Shown here: positions 39,260 through 52,910 of the stretch, piece by piece
How positions within the stretch are numbered: the first letter of the stretch is position 1
Layout of the letters: the number at the start of each line of letters is the position of its first letter
Assembly: GCF_001444425.1 (NCBI RefSeq)
Contig: NZ_CP013189.1
Span: 1,922,001-1,986,000 of the forward strand
DNA from: Pseudohongiella spirulinae
Lineage (GTDB): Bacteria; Pseudomonadota; Gammaproteobacteria; Pseudomonadales; Pseudohongiellaceae
Length of the DNA stretch: 64,000 nucleotides
Direction of reading: 5' to 3'
Program-made: the position numbers and the translations under genes
Notes under the pieces: model-generated
Told to the model about the DNA's origin: nothing
What the model saw: the letters and a program-made list of their open reading frames with translations, nothing else
Databases searched by the model: none

Positions 39260-42232
39260 ATGACGAATACATTGGATGTATCACATAGCCTGCTGTCGCT
39301 GTCGGCTGACCTGTTCTGGTCGATGGCGCAGGACGGCCAGTGCCTGCAGATTTTTAATTACGCGGCCAAGACAGAACGCGCGGCGCGGGCCATCCAGGTT
39401 TCAGCATTAGATGCGCTTGTGCAGCCTGATGAACGTCAGCAATGGTGCAAAACACTTGCCAGCCATCAACCATTCCGGCAAATCGCTGTCCGCATACTGA
39501 CCTCCGGCCGCCCCTGCGATCTGCAGATTACCGGCACACCGGTTTTTAACAGCGACCTGACCCTCAGTCACTATCTGTGTGTTGCCGTTGATCTGAGTGA
39601 CGCCTCGGCTGTTAACGCCAATCTACAGCGTTTCCGTGCCGCCATGGATACCTCTCTGGATATGATTTTCCTGGTCGACAGAGAAACCCTGAGCTTCACT
39701 GATGTGAACAATACTGCGTGCCTGGAGCTGGGCATGAGCCGTCAGGAGATGCTGAAGGCCGGTCCTTCCAAGATACTGGACTCCTCCGAGCAGGAACTGA
39801 TTCAGCGTTACGACAGACTCATTTTTGAGGGTCAGAGCAGCCGAATTGAACGTGTTATGACCCGGCCCGATGGCGAAGAGCGTGCCCTGGAGGTCTACAG
39901 CCGGGCAACGCAAATCGACGGCCGCTGGGTTATCATTGGCGTGGCACGCGATATAACCGATCGTAAACGCGCTGAAAACCGGGCCCTGCACCTGCAACGC
40001 ATGTTTTCGGCACTGAGTCTGACCAACGAGGCCATTTTACGCGCCGAGAGCGAACAATCGCTGTTTCAGGATGTCTGCACAGCAGCCGTGTCTTCAGGAC
40101 TGTTTACGATCACCTCCATCCTCAGCCCGCTGCCAAGTGGTCGCTTCAAGGCAATTGCCAATGCCGGCAATTACACCCGGCAGCCAGAAAAAATACTGGT
40201 CACCACCACACCGGATATTCCTGAAGGACGTGGCCTGACCAGTGAAGCCTGGCGACAGCATAAAGCCATGCTGAGCAATCATTTCAAGACCGATGAACGT
40301 ACGCGCCCGTGGCATGACCTGGCGGAACAGTTTGATATCGGCAGCGCGGCGGCCTACCCCCTGTTTAAACGTAAACAGTGCGTGGCAGTGATGCTGTTTT
40401 ATGCCCGGCCGGTCAACATGTTCGACCCTGAAACCCAATCCATCCTGCAGAGCATGGCCGACAATATTTCCTTTGCACTGGATAACTTTGCGGCGGATGA
40501 GGAGCAGGCGCGCGCGGCAGAAGCCATTCGCCGGAACGAGGAACGCTTTCGCAGCCTGGTTCACCTGACATCAGACTATTACTGGGAGATGGATGCCAGA
40601 TTAAAGGTGCAGCAGTACGAAGGACGCATTGAGGATGAACTTAACCGGGAAGCTGTGCAGATGCTGATAGGCAACCGCATGTGGGACCTGCCCGGGGTCG
40701 AACCAGACAGTGGCACCTGGCGTCGCTTCAAAAGTCTGCTGCGCAAAAAGAAAGCATTCCGCGACATTGACCTGTCCTTTACCAACTCAGCGGGTCGGGT
40801 ATATTACTTTACGCTTGCTGGCGAACCCATTTTTGACAATGAGCGCTTTGCCGGTTACCGGGGGATCGCACGCGATATCACCGAACGCAAACAGGCCTCC
40901 AATCGCATTAAACATCTGGCCACGCATGACATGCTGACCGGCCTGCCCAACCGTGTCATGTTTCAGGAGTTATTGCGCAGCACCATCCGCACGGCCAATC
41001 GCTATAAAGATCATCGTTTTGCGGTGCTGTTTATCGACCTGGACCGATTTAAAAACGTGAACGACACCTTTGGTCATAACACCGGAGACCAGTTGCTGGC
41101 GGCAGTGGCCAATCGGCTGAAAGAACCGCTGCGTGAAAGCGACATCGTGGCCCGCCTGGGCGGCGATGAGTTTGTGGTGCTGCTAAACCGGGTGAGCGAG
41201 CGGGATAAAGCCTTACACATTGCCGAGAACATTCTGAAAACCTTCAGCCAACCCATCAAGATGGACGATAGAGAGTTTCTGATTGGTGGCAGTATCGGCA
41301 TCAGTCTGTTTGGCGAAGATGCGCGCAACGAAGAAGAAGTCATGAATCATGCCGACACAGCCATGTATGCAGCCAAGGAAACCGGTCGCAATAATGTGCA
41401 GTGTTATTCGGCACGGCTGCATCAACACAGCCAGGAACGCGCCAATCTGGCCGTGCAGCTGCGCCACGCCCTGGCCAACGGACAACTCAGCCTGTATTAC
41501 CAGGCAAAATTGTCAATAGACGAAGGCCGTGTTGTTGGGGTGGAAGCCCTGATGCGCTGGCATCATCCGGAGCTGGGTGAAATTTCGCCGGCACAGTTTA
41601 TACCTATCGCCGAGGACAATGGCATGATAGTGCCACTGGGTGAATGGGCACTGGAAACCGCCCTTCAGCAGCTCAGTGAATGGGACGCCCTGGGTCTGCC
41701 GCCGCTGCACATGGCAGTGAACCTGTCGGCCCGACAATTTAACTCGCCAGATCTGCGCAAACAGATCAAGTCAGCATTAACAAACAGCGGCATCGCCGCT
41801 CATCGCCTGGAGCTGGAGATCACCGAGAGTCTGGTGGTGCAAAATCCCGATACCAGTATCGCGCTGATGAAAAAGATTCAGGGCATGGGCGTGCGCTTTG
41901 CGCTGGACGATTTTGGCACCGGCTATTCCTCGCTGGGACAGTTGCGCCACTATCCGATCGACACACTCAAGATTGACCGGGCTTTTGTCCGCGACCTGGC
42001 CATCAGCCGCGAAGACCAGGCCATCAGCAAGGCCATAATCTCCATGGGTAAAACCCTGGGTCTGACAGTCGTTGCCGAAGGCGTGGAGAACGTTGATCAG
42101 CTTAACTTTCTGCGCAGTTACCAGTGCGACCATACACAGGGCTTCTACTGCCATCGCCCTGCCCCCGCCGGGCAGTTTGTCTCCTGGTACCGGCAGCACC
42201 TGTCAATGCAGCATTCCCCCTGCTCCGAATAG
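39260..42232 (+). CDS. PAS/GAF-GGDEF-EAL cyclic-di-GMP signalling protein
   Basis: A 990-residue sensor. In order: a short N-terminal PAS-like part, a PAS domain (about residues 125-240), GAF (about 250-410), a second PAS/PAC (about 425-545), GGDEF (about 555-715) with intact RLGGDEFVVLL, and EAL (about 735-975) with intact VEALMRWHHPE and LKIDRAFVRDL. Both catalytic motifs look competent, so it could make or break c-di-GMP, tuned by ligand at the sensor domains. No membrane segment is evident, so it is probably cytoplasmic. It lies nine bases after argD. Confidence 0.93.
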   Translation: MTNTLDVSHSLLSLSADLFWSMAQDGQCLQIFNYAAKTERAARAIQVSALDALVQPDERQQWCKTLASHQPFRQIAVRILTSGRPCDLQITGTPVFNSDLTLSHYLCVAVDLSDASAVNANLQRFRAAMDTSLDMIFLVDRETLSFTDVNNTACLELGMSRQEMLKAGPSKILDSSEQELIQRYDRLIFEGQSSRIERVMTRPDGEERALEVYSRATQIDGRWVIIGVARDITDRKRAENRALHLQRMFSALSLTNEAILRAESEQSLFQDVCTAAVSSGLFTITSILSPLPSGRFKAIANAGNYTRQPEKILVTTTPDIPEGRGLTSEAWRQHKAMLSNHFKTDERTRPWHDLAEQFDIGSAAAYPLFKRKQCVAVMLFYARPVNMFDPETQSILQSMADNISFALDNFAADEEQARAAEAIRRNEERFRSLVHLTSDYYWEMDARLKVQQYEGRIEDELNREAVQMLIGNRMWDLPGVEPDSGTWRRFKSLLRKKKAFRDIDLSFTNSAGRVYYFTLAGEPIFDNERFAGYRGIARDITERKQASNRIKHLATHDMLTGLPNRVMFQELLRSTIRTANRYKDHRFAVLFIDLDRFKNVNDTFGHNTGDQLLAAVANRLKEPLRESDIVARLGGDEFVVLLNRVSERDKALHIAENILKTFSQPIKMDDREFLIGGSIGISLFGEDARNEEEVMNHADTAMYAAKETGRNNVQCYSARLHQHSQERANLAVQLRHALANGQLSLYYQAKLSIDEGRVVGVEALMRWHHPELGEISPAQFIPIAEDNGMIVPLGEWALETALQQLSEWDALGLPPLHMAVNLSARQFNSPDLRKQIKSALTNSGIAAHRLELEITESLVVQNPDTSIALMKKIQGMGVRFALDDFGTGYSSLGQLRHYPIDTLKIDRAFVRDLAISREDQAISKAIISMGKTLGLTVVAEGVENVDQLNFLRSYQCDHTQGFYCHRPAPAGQFVSWYRQHLSMQHSPCSE

Positions 42233-42325
42233 CATGTCAGATTTTACTTACATCAACTTAAGTTTCCTGCATCGCCGCCGTTATTAAAGCTGTAAACCCA
42301 CAGCGCATTACGAAGAGACAACACC

Positions 42326-43870
42326 ATGGCTGAACGCAGAAACTTCTCCGCCAGTGAGAAGCTGGTCTCCACCACTGACCTGAAGAGCTACATCCGCTAC
42401 GCCAATCCGGAATTTATCAAGATTTCAGGTTTTACCGAGCAGGAGCTGGTCGGCTCGCCGCATAATATTGTGCGTCATCCGGACATGCCAAAGGATGCCT
42501 TTAAGGCGCTGTGGGATACCGTTCAACAGGGCAAACCCTGGATGGGCATGGTCAAAAACCAGTGCAAAAATGGCGATTATTACTGGGTGGATGCCTACGT
42601 AACACCGGTTTATGAGGGCGGCAAGGTGACTGGCTATCAGTCGGTTCGCTCTTGCCCAGACCAGGTGCATGTGGATGCCGCGGAGTCGCTGTACGGCAAG
42701 ATCCGTCGCGGAATGTCGGTGCGCCTGCAAGCCATGCTGGGCTGGCGGCAGAGCGTACTGGCGGTACAGGCACTGGCCGTGGCACTGATGCTGGCCGTGG
42801 TACTGGTGCCGGCACTGGATGGACTGGCCGGCACGGCACTGGCGGTGCTGGCGGCACTGGCCGGTCTGGGTGGCACGGCGGCGCTGCTATCGCAACTGAC
42901 CCCGCTGGTGGAACAGGCCGAGACGATTATCGACGACCCCCTGGCCCGCCTGGTGTATACCGGCCATCGCAATGAACTGGGCAGCATTGAGCTGGCCATC
43001 AAGGCACGTAAATCACAGGTTGATACCATTCTGAAACGGGTGGATGAGTCGGCTTCACGCCTCGATCAGCTGGCCGCACAGGCCAACGCCGCCGTTGCGG
43101 AAACCGACACCGCCATCAATCATCAGGAAGCCGAACTGGCCTCGGTCTCATCGGCCGTTACGGAAATGTCCAGTGCCATTCAGGAAGTGGCCAGCAACAC
43201 CGCTAACACCTCAACAGCAGCCGAACAGGCTGACCAGAACGTCGTTAATGGTCATCAGTCGATTGACGAAAGCCTGTCTGCCACCACCCAGCTGGCCACC
43301 AATATCGACGATATTACCCGCATGATCGAGGATCTGGGTGAAGACAGCACGGCCATCGGCTCAGTCATTGAGGTGATCAACGGTATTGCCGAGCAGACTA
43401 ATCTGCTGGCTCTTAATGCCGCCATTGAGGCGGCGCGTGCCGGTGAGCAGGGTCGCGGTTTTGCCGTGGTGGCAGACGAGGTGCGCACTCTGGCGCAGCG
43501 CACCCAGAACTCTACTGTGCAGATTAAGGAAATCATCAACCGTATTCAGGGCAGCACCCAGAGCTGTGTGGAGTCAATTGCCAGCGCCCAGGAAAAAGCT
43601 CAGCGCTGTGTGAACTTCAACCAGGAGGCCGGCCAGGCCTATACCTCTATCAGCAAGGCTGTGTCAGACATTCGCAATATGACCTTCCAGGTGGCCACGG
43701 CGGTTGAGGAGCAAAGCGCGGTGGCCGAGGAAGTAAACCGTAATATCGTCAATATCCAGACACAGTCCGAGCGTACCAGCGAGGCCTCGGCCTCCACTGC
43801 AGACATCAGCAAGCGCCTGGCGCGTGACATTTCGGCGATGCATGAGCTGGTGAAGCAGTTCTCTGCCTGA
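42326..43870 (+). CDS. Aer-like PAS methyl-accepting chemotaxis protein
   Basis: A 514-residue chemoreceptor. The N-terminal PAS domain (about residues 10-115) has [29 protein letters not shown] and [15 protein letters not shown], as in Aer, where FAD senses redox or oxygen. Two adjacent hydrophobic segments (about 145-195) form the membrane anchor. A HAMP-like connector and the signalling domain follow, with the highly conserved hairpin tip [32 protein letters not shown]. It has no periplasmic domain. No other che gene is in the window. Confidence 0.93.
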   Translation: MAERRNFSASEKLVSTTDLKSYIRYANPEFIKISGFTEQELVGSPHNIVRHPDMPKDAFKALWDTVQQGKPWMGMVKNQCKNGDYYWVDAYVTPVYEGGKVTGYQSVRSCPDQVHVDAAESLYGKIRRGMSVRLQAMLGWRQSVLAVQALAVALMLAVVLVPALDGLAGTALAVLAALAGLGGTAALLSQLTPLVEQAETIIDDPLARLVYTGHRNELGSIELAIKARKSQVDTILKRVDESASRLDQLAAQANAAVAETDTAINHQEAELASVSSAVTEMSSAIQEVASNTANTSTAAEQADQNVVNGHQSIDESLSATTQLATNIDDITRMIEDLGEDSTAIGSVIEVINGIAEQTNLLALNAAIEAARAGEQGRGFAVVADEVRTLAQRTQNSTVQIKEIINRIQGSTQSCVESIASAQEKAQRCVNFNQEAGQAYTSISKAVSDIRNMTFQVATAVEEQSAVAEEVNRNIVNIQTQSERTSEASASTADISKRLARDISAMHELVKQFSA

Positions 43871-43943
43871 CGTGTGAATCCGTTCATTTTTGGTTTAGAA
43901 TCGGTCGCAAGACAATGACAAAAACCAAAGCGGGAGCGGATTC

Positions 43944-45107
43944 ATGCACTACCCCCAACTGAGTTTCGATTTCGACGAAAGCCTGCGCATGCTGCAAGAC
44001 CAGGTGCAGCAGTTTGCCGCCCGGGAAATTGCCCCGCGCGCCGCCGAAATCGATCAGAGCAATGACTTTCCGGCTGAGCTATGGCGCAAAATGGGCGACC
44101 TGGGTTTGCTGGGCATTACTGTCTCTGAGGAATATGGCGGCGCCGACATGGGTTATCTGGCTCATGTGATCGTTGCTGAGGAAATCAGCCGCGCGTCTGC
44201 CAGCGTTGGCCTGAGCTACGGCGCTCACTCCAATCTGTGTGTGAACCAGATTTTCCGTAACGGCACAGATGAACAGCGACGCCATTATCTGCCAAAACTG
44301 ATCTCTGGCGAACACACCGGCGCGCTGGCCATGAGTGAACACAATGCTGGCTCCGATGTAGTCAGCATGCAACTGACCGCGCGGCGCGATGGCGATGATT
44401 TTGTGCTGAACGGCAGCAAAATGTGGATCACCAACGGCCCCGATGCACACGTCTATGTTATCTACGCCAAAACCGATCTGGACGCAGGTCCTCACGGCAT
44501 CACGGCATTTATCGTCGAACGGGATCTGAAGGGCTTTTCCCGCTCTCCCAAACTGGACAAGCTGGGCATGCGTGGCTCCAATACCTGCGAACTGGTTTTT
44601 GAAGACTGTCGTGTGCCGGCCAGCCAGATTCTGGGTGGCGAGAACCGCGGCGTTCAGGTGCTGATGAGCGGACTGGATTACGAGCGCGTGGTGCTGTCCG
44701 GGGGGCCACTGGGCATCATGCAGGCCTGTATGGATGTGGTGGTGCCTTATGTGCACGATCGCAAGCAGTTTGGGCAGTCCATCGGGGAGTTTCAATTTAT
44801 TCAGGGCAAGGTGGCAGACATGTACACGGCGCTGAACGCCTCGCGAGCCTATGTGTACGCGGTAGCCCGGGCCTGTGATCGGGGCGAAACAACGCGCAAG
44901 GATGCGGCCGGCGCGATTCTGTTCAGTTCGGATCATGCAACGAAGCTGGCCCTGGAGGCGATTCAGATTCTGGGTGGCAACGGGTATATCAATGACTATC
45001 CGACGGGGCGGCTGCTGCGTGATGCCAAGCTGTACGAGATTGGCGCGGGGACGCAGGAAATCCGGCGCATGCTGATTGGCCGGGAGCTGTTCCGTGAGAC
45101 GGCTTGA
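43944..45107 (+). CDS. ivd: Isovaleryl-CoA dehydrogenase
   Basis: A 387-residue FAD acyl-CoA dehydrogenase. [15 protein letters not shown] and KMWITNG are flavin and substrate contacts; the catalytic glutamate of the isovaleryl type is in [20 protein letters not shown], a position that separates it from straight-chain enzymes. [22 protein letters not shown] is the family C-terminal signature. It opens the leucine degradation operon, oxidising isovaleryl-CoA to 3-methylcrotonyl-CoA. Its final codons and stop lie in the left arm of a 296-base palindromic element. Confidence 0.95.
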   Translation: MHYPQLSFDFDESLRMLQDQVQQFAAREIAPRAAEIDQSNDFPAELWRKMGDLGLLGITVSEEYGGADMGYLAHVIVAEEISRASASVGLSYGAHSNLCVNQIFRNGTDEQRRHYLPKLISGEHTGALAMSEHNAGSDVVSMQLTARRDGDDFVLNGSKMWITNGPDAHVYVIYAKTDLDAGPHGITAFIVERDLKGFSRSPKLDKLGMRGSNTCELVFEDCRVPASQILGGENRGVQVLMSGLDYERVVLSGGPLGIMQACMDVVVPYVHDRKQFGQSIGEFQFIQGKVADMYTALNASRAYVYAVARACDRGETTRKDAAGAILFSSDHATKLALEAIQILGGNGYINDYPTGRLLRDAKLYEIGAGTQEIRRMLIGRELFRETA

Positions 45108-45386
45108 GCGGGTAATCTCTTCCGCGTCCGCCTTCAGTGCCTATCGGCCATGGCAACCGGATGTCAGGTCGGATCCGGCCATCTTGTTCCCCCGTACAAC
45201 CGGCGCTGCGGAACTCGACCTCGCCGCACAGCGGCTCGGGACTCGGACAGGCCTCGCGCTTATTCGGTTGTACGGGGAAACAAGAAAGCATGGCCTGATT
45301 GGATCCGACCTGACATCCGGCTGCCAAGGCCTGGAATTGGCTTTGGTGGGTGCGTCAGGCATTACCCGCTCAAGCCGTCTCGCGGA
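45091..45386. repeat. 296-bp palindromic element overlapping the end of ivd
   Basis: Terminal arms of 26 bases (45091-45116 and 45361-45386) match with one mismatch and include GAGACGGCTTGAGCGGGTAA. Inner arms around GGATGTCAGGTCGGATCC (from 45149) and GGATCCGACCTGACATCC (from 45300) pair again, as do CCCCGTACAACCG and its complement. The centre holds GGAACTCGACCTCGC-type sequence also seen inverted near 53.1 kb. It has no transposase gene and looks like a non-autonomous element. The left arm carries the ivd stop codon. Confidence 0.8.
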
Positions 45387-45719
45387 CTCAGCATTGAGCA
45401 GAACATGCGCCGGTTTTCCGCTGGGTGTAACGCGGGGGACGGAGGCGGTCTACGTCCCCTTTTCTGTTAGCGCCAACCGGCAAGCTACCGGGCGGGGGGA
45501 AGGTTCCTCGGGTACACCCTCGCTCACATTCCCCCCGCCCGGCAACTCGCCTGGATTGAACAGCGGCGCTGGGGACGTAGACCGCCTCCGTCCCCAGCGC
45601 AGCGAGGGTGAGTTCCGCAGCGCCGGCTGGGCAGGCAATGATGGTGGCCAGTTCCAACGGTGCCCGCACTCACCTGCCCCGCTTTCGATCGAAGCTGTTC
45701 TAGCTGCCAGGGAGATATT
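45108..45719. other. 612-base gap between ivd and mccB filled by repeats
   Basis: The gap holds the body of the 296-base palindrome, then a REP composite (45430-45600) and about 119 further bases with no gene that I can recognise, ending in the mccB ribosome site AGGGAGA. Several frames are open only because the repeats lack stop codons. Transcription of the leucine operon must cross this structured region or restart in it. Confidence 0.8.
45430..45600 (+). repeat. Type A REP composite, 171 bp, upstream of mccB
   Basis: Two facing REP units (45430-45460 and 45565-45600) enclose a conserved spacer. The spacer has a perfect inner inverted repeat, GGGCGGGGGGAA and TTCCCCCCGCCC, around GGTTCCTCGGGTACACCCTC. 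Copies with the same structure lie in mccA and in uvrC. All three share the orientation of the gene they lie in or precede. Confidence 0.93.
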
Positions 45720-47321
45720 ATGAAACGGATTCAGAGTACGGTTGATCGGAACTCCCCGGAGTTCAAGCATAATTATGCGCATCACACACGGCTGCGCGAT
45801 GAGTTGCAGGCGTTGACCGCTCAGCTTGCGCTGGGGGGTGATGAGAAGTCGCGTGAGCGCCATGTGTCACGCGGTAAATTGTTGCCGCGTGAACGGGTTG
45901 AGGCGCTACTGGATACCGGGTCGCCGTTTCTGGAGTTTTCGCAGCTGGCGGCCTGGCAGGTTTACGATGATGACATTCCCGGCGCTGGACTGATCAGTGG
46001 CATCGGTATGGTTTCCGGGCAGGCCTGTGTGATTGTGGCCAACGACGCTACCGTCAAAGGTGGCACGTATTACCCTTTGAGTGTGAAAAAGCATCTGCGG
46101 GCGCAGCAGATTGCGGCAGAGAACCACCTGCCCTGCATCTATCTGGTTGATTCCGGCGGCGCCAATCTGCCGCATCAGGCAGAGGTGTTTCCGGATCGTG
46201 AACACTTCGGGCGAATATTTTTTAATCAGGCACGCATGTCTGCCGCGGGAATACCGCAGATTGCCGCAGTGATGGGCTCATGTACCGCTGGCGGTGCCTA
46301 CGTGCCGGCCATGGCAGATGAATCGATTATTGTCCGTGATCAGGGTACGATTTTTCTGGGTGGCCCGCCGCTCGTTAAGGCAGCAACCGGCGAGGAAGTC
46401 TCGGCGGAGGAATTGGGCGGTGGACGTGTGCATGCCGAGATCTCCGGCGTTGCTGATCAGTTGGCCGATAATGATATGCATGCCCTGGCGCTGGTGCGTC
46501 GCAGTATCGCCAGGCTGAACAGAACCGGAGTCTCGCTGAATTTAAATGCACCTGCCCCTTTATACGACACGGACGAGATTTACGGCATCGTCCCTGCGGA
46601 TGTTCGCACGCCTTATGATGTACGGGAAATTATCGCGCGCATTGTAGATGGCTCCGTGTTTGATGAGTTCAAACCACTTTACGGTTCAACTCTGGTTTGT
46701 GGTTTTGCGGACATCTTCGGCCAGCCGGTGGGCATTCTTGCCAATAACGGCATACTGTTTTCGGAAAGTGCGCTGAAGGGTGCACATTTTATTCAGCTGT
46801 GTTGCCAGCGCGGCATACCCCTGCTCTTTTTGCAAAACATCACCGGCTTTATGGTAGGCAAGAAATACGAGCATGAAGGTATTGCCAAAAACGGCGCGAA
46901 ATTGGTTAACGCCGTAGCCACGGCGAATGTTCCAAAGCTGACAGTGTTGATCGGCGGCAGTTTTGGCGCGGGCAATTATGGCATGTGCGGTCGTGCCTAT
47001 GATCCACGCTTTTTGTGGACCTGGCCGAATGCACGCATCTCGGTGATGGGCGGACCACAGGCTGCCGGCGTGTTGGCACAGCTTCGCGGCGAATGGCTGG
47101 CCTCCAAAGGAACGCCCTGGACCGCAGATGAAGAACGTCTCTTCAAAAAACCCATCGAAGATAAATATGAACATGAGGGACATCCTTATTACGCCAGTGC
47201 CAGACTCTGGGACGATGGCATCATCGCCCCGGCGGACACACGCACCGTACTGGGCCTGTCTTTATTCGCGGCGCGCCATGCACCAGCACAGGACACCCGC
47301 TTTGGCGTATTCAGGATGTGA
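45720..47321 (+). CDS. mccB: Methylcrotonoyl-CoA carboxylase, carboxyltransferase (beta) subunit
   Basis: A 533-residue carboxyltransferase. I use the ATG at 45720, preceded by AGGGAGA; the frame opens earlier only through repeat [20 protein letters not shown] and [23 protein letters not shown] form the N-terminal carboxyltransferase site; [21 protein letters not shown] is typical of the MCC beta subunit. With the biotin subunit encoded downstream it carboxylates 3-methylcrotonyl-CoA to 3-methylglutaconyl-CoA. It follows ivd in the leucine pathway order and precedes the hydratase gene by 11 bases. Confidence 0.96.
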   Translation: MKRIQSTVDRNSPEFKHNYAHHTRLRDELQALTAQLALGGDEKSRERHVSRGKLLPRERVEALLDTGSPFLEFSQLAAWQVYDDDIPGAGLISGIGMVSGQACVIVANDATVKGGTYYPLSVKKHLRAQQIAAENHLPCIYLVDSGGANLPHQAEVFPDREHFGRIFFNQARMSAAGIPQIAAVMGSCTAGGAYVPAMADESIIVRDQGTIFLGGPPLVKAATGEEVSAEELGGGRVHAEISGVADQLADNDMHALALVRRSIARLNRTGVSLNLNAPAPLYDTDEIYGIVPADVRTPYDVREIIARIVDGSVFDEFKPLYGSTLVCGFADIFGQPVGILANNGILFSESALKGAHFIQLCCQRGIPLLFLQNITGFMVGKKYEHEGIAKNGAKLVNAVATANVPKLTVLIGGSFGAGNYGMCGRAYDPRFLWTWPNARISVMGGPQAAGVLAQLRGEWLASKGTPWTADEERLFKKPIEDKYEHEGHPYYASARLWDDGIIAPADTRTVLGLSLFAARHAPAQDTRFGVFRM

Positions 47322-47332
47322 GGAAAAGCAGG

Positions 47333-48151
47333 ATGTCTGACAAAAATTTTAGTGATGTATTGCAGATTGAAAAGCCGGCAAGTGGCATCGCAGAAATCTG
47401 GCTGAATCGACCCGAGAAACACAACGCCTTTGACCCTGCGCTGATTGCCGCCATTCATCGCGCACTGGACACCTTGCGTGATGATTCGTCGACTCGCGTC
47501 GTCATCATCGCCGGTCGCGGCAAAAGTTTCTGCTCCGGTGCTGATCTGAATTACATGAAGTCCATGGTGAACTTTTCGCATGCTGAAAATGTTGCCGATG
47601 CCGGTCGCCTGTCAGCCATGCTGCAGACATTACATCGCTTTCCCAAACCGGTGATTGCGGCCGTGCACGGCAATGTGTTTGCAGGCGCAACAGGCATTGT
47701 CGCCTGCTCTGATTTTGTGATCGCCGCCGACAGTGCGCGTTTCTGTATCAGCGAAGTCAAACTGGGTCTGGTACCCGCCGTGATCAGCCCTTATGTGATG
47801 TCACGCATTGGCCCGCATCAGGCACGGCGCTATTTTCTGACAGCAGAAGTTTTTGATGCCGCCGCCGCTCAGCGCGTCGGCCTGGTTCACGAATGCGTTG
47901 CCGACGATTCAGTGATGGCCTACGCGCATGCCCGAGCCATGGAAATGCTGCGCAACGCCCCTGCCTCACTGGCAGATACCAAAACCCTGATTCGCGAACT
48001 GGTGCCCGTTCCCTCCTCTCCCGAACTGTCGCAACTCACCTGCGAATTGATCGCCCGAGTACGCGCCGGCGATGAAGCGCAGGCCGGACTTCAGGCCTTC
48101 CTGGACAAACGCCCGGCACCCTGGATAGCAGATGATGGAGAGACAGCATGA
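47333..48151 (+). CDS. liuC: Methylglutaconyl-CoA hydratase (enoyl-CoA hydratase family)
   Basis: A 272-residue crotonase-fold enzyme. GRGKSFCSGADLNYMKSM and AAVHGNVFAGATGIVACSDFVIA form the two oxyanion-hole regions and the CoA site. Position between mccB and mccA, with ivd and HMG-CoA lyase around it, identifies it as the hydratase making HMG-CoA from 3-methylglutaconyl-CoA. The ATG at 47333 has an AGG-rich box just before it. It overlaps mccA by four bases. Confidence 0.93.
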   Translation: MSDKNFSDVLQIEKPASGIAEIWLNRPEKHNAFDPALIAAIHRALDTLRDDSSTRVVIIAGRGKSFCSGADLNYMKSMVNFSHAENVADAGRLSAMLQTLHRFPKPVIAAVHGNVFAGATGIVACSDFVIAADSARFCISEVKLGLVPAVISPYVMSRIGPHQARRYFLTAEVFDAAAAQRVGLVHECVADDSVMAYAHARAMEMLRNAPASLADTKTLIRELVPVPSSPELSQLTCELIARVRAGDEAQAGLQAFLDKRPAPWIADDGETA

Positions 48152-50051
48152 TCAAGTCTCTGCTGATCGCCAACCGGGGCGAGATCGCCTGCCGCATCAT
48201 CCGCACTGCGCATCGGCTGGGGGTGCGGACAGTGCCGGTGTGGTCTGAGGTAGATCGCGGGGCGCTGCATGTGGCGCTGGGGACGGAGGCGGTCTACGTC
48301 CCCCGGTCGGTCAGCGCCTGCCGGCAGACCACCCGGCGGGGGGAAGGTTCCTCGGGTACACCCTCGCTCACATTCCCCCCGCCCGGCAGTCTGCCTGGAA
48401 CTAAAGCTAACGCTGGGGACGTAGACCGCCTCCGTCCCCAGAATCCTTACCTGGACCTGGGCTACCTTATTGAAACCGCCCTCGCTGAGGATGCTGAGGC
48501 CATCCACCCTGGCTATGGCTTTCTGTCGGAGAACGCTGAGTTTGCTCAGGCGGTTGTGGACGCCGGGCTGATTTTTGTCGGGCCGCCGGCCTCCGCGATC
48601 GCGGCCATGGGCTCTAAGTCCCAGGCCAAGCGTTTGATGACTGAGGCAGGTGTGCCCTTGCTACCCGGGTATCATGGGGATGATCAATCCGCAGACACAT
48701 TACTGGCCGAGGCGAACAAGATCGGGTATCCCGTGCTGATCAAAGCGGTGTCTGGCGGTGGTGGTCGTGGCATGCGCATTGTTGAGGATGCGGCACAATT
48801 CTCTGAGGCCCTGGCCGCCGTCAAACGTGAGGCGAAAGCGGCGTTTAACGACGATAAAGTCTTGATTGAGAAGTACCTTGCACGCGCACGGCATGTGGAA
48901 GTTCAGATCTTCGCTGACAATCATGGTAATTGCCTGCACCTGCATGAGCGTGATTGCTCGATTCAGCGCCGGCACCAGAAGCTGATAGAAGAGGCACCTG
49001 CCCCGGGCTTAAAAACCGCCACGCGGCTGGCTATGGGCGAAGCAGCTGTTCGTGCAGCGCAGGCCATTGGCTACAGCGGAGCAGGTACGGTGGAGTTCTT
49101 GTATCAGGATGATGCTTTTTATTTTCTGGAAATGAATACCCGCCTGCAAGTTGAGCATCCAGTCACGGAAATGATCACCGGCCTGGATCTGGTTGAATGG
49201 CAATTGCGCGTAGCGTCGGGCGAACCTTTACCTGTCACGCAGGATGAGATTCAGCGCGATGGCTGGTCTATTGAGGCTCGTATTAATGCTGAAAGCGGAG
49301 CGCCGGACTTTCTGCCATCAATCGGGCTGATTGAATCACTGCGCTGGCCGCGGGGCGAGAACATCCGGGTGGACGCCGGCTTCCGTGCGGGTGATCGCAT
49401 CAGCATGAACTATGACAGCATGATTGGAAAAGTAATTGCACATGGCTCCTCTCGGGCAGAAGCAGTTGCACGGCTATCTGAGGCTTTAAGTCAATTGCAG
49501 ATCAATGGCATAGAAAACAATGCTGATTACCTGGGCGCGATTCTGGATACCGACGCGTTTCGCCAGGGCGAGGTACAAACCGGATTTATTATGGATCATC
49601 AGGCCGCTATCGCAGCGGAACTGGTAAGACGGAATAGTGCACGAATGACCTCTTCGGCGACAGGCGCTGCGTCGGCTATCAAAAGCGCCAACGACTGGGG
49701 GCACCTGTCTGCCTGGCGTAGCGTTTCCAATGCCTATTCTGTGCAGCATCACTTACGCCCCCTGTTTGGCGACGGCAACCCTTCTGCCGCCTGTGATCCG
49801 GTGACGCTGACCGGCGACACGCATGCGGGCGATCATCACAAGCAGACCCGCGCGCCATTGCCCGGACGCATCATCAGTGTGCAGGTGAGTCCCGGCGATA
49901 CTGTCAAGGCGGGTCAAGCGCTGCTGATCATGGAGGCAATGAAAATGGAACATACCCTGCGCGCCGCGGCCGACGCTGTGATTGACTCAGTGCTGTGCGC
50001 TGAGGGTGATATGGTGCAACCGGATCAGATTTTGATGGAGTTTACTGACTA

Positions 50052-50052
<1 letters not shown>
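48148..50052 (+). CDS. mccA: Methylcrotonoyl-CoA carboxylase, biotin-containing (alpha) subunit, with repeat-derived insert
   Basis: A 634-residue protein. The biotin carboxylase part has LLIANRGEIACRIIRTA at the start, HPGYGFLSENAEF, the ATP-grasp loop KAVSGGGGRGMRIV and FLEMNTRLQVEHPVTEMITG. The C-terminal biotin domain has IMEAMKMEHT with the biotinyl lysine. A 167-base REP composite (48274-48440) is read in frame as about residues 43-98, starting [12 protein letters not shown] and ending [11 protein letters not shown]. It replaces roughly the stretch that in relatives reads ADEAV-x-IGP and the next strand. This is within the conserved N-terminal domain, so activity is uncertain. It overlaps the genes on both sides. 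Confidence 0.93.
48274..48440 (+). repeat. Type A REP composite in frame inside mccA
   Basis: Two facing REP units (48274-48304 and 48409-48440) with the conserved spacer containing GGTTCCTCGGGTACACCCTC. The whole 167 bases are open in the mccA frame and also open in one antisense frame. The translated spacer reads [18 protein letters not shown]. Confidence 0.95.

Positions 50053-52907
<2,855 letters not shown>

Positions 52908-52910
<3 letters not shown>

Noticed and set aside
44079-44936. A 285-codon antisense frame in ivd
   Set aside because: It is the mirror of a conserved acyl-CoA dehydrogenase; no motif of its own.
45388-45863. Overlapping small frames around the 45.4-45.7 kb repeats
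   Set aside because: They are open only because the REP composite lacks stop codons in most frames; no ribosome site or homology.
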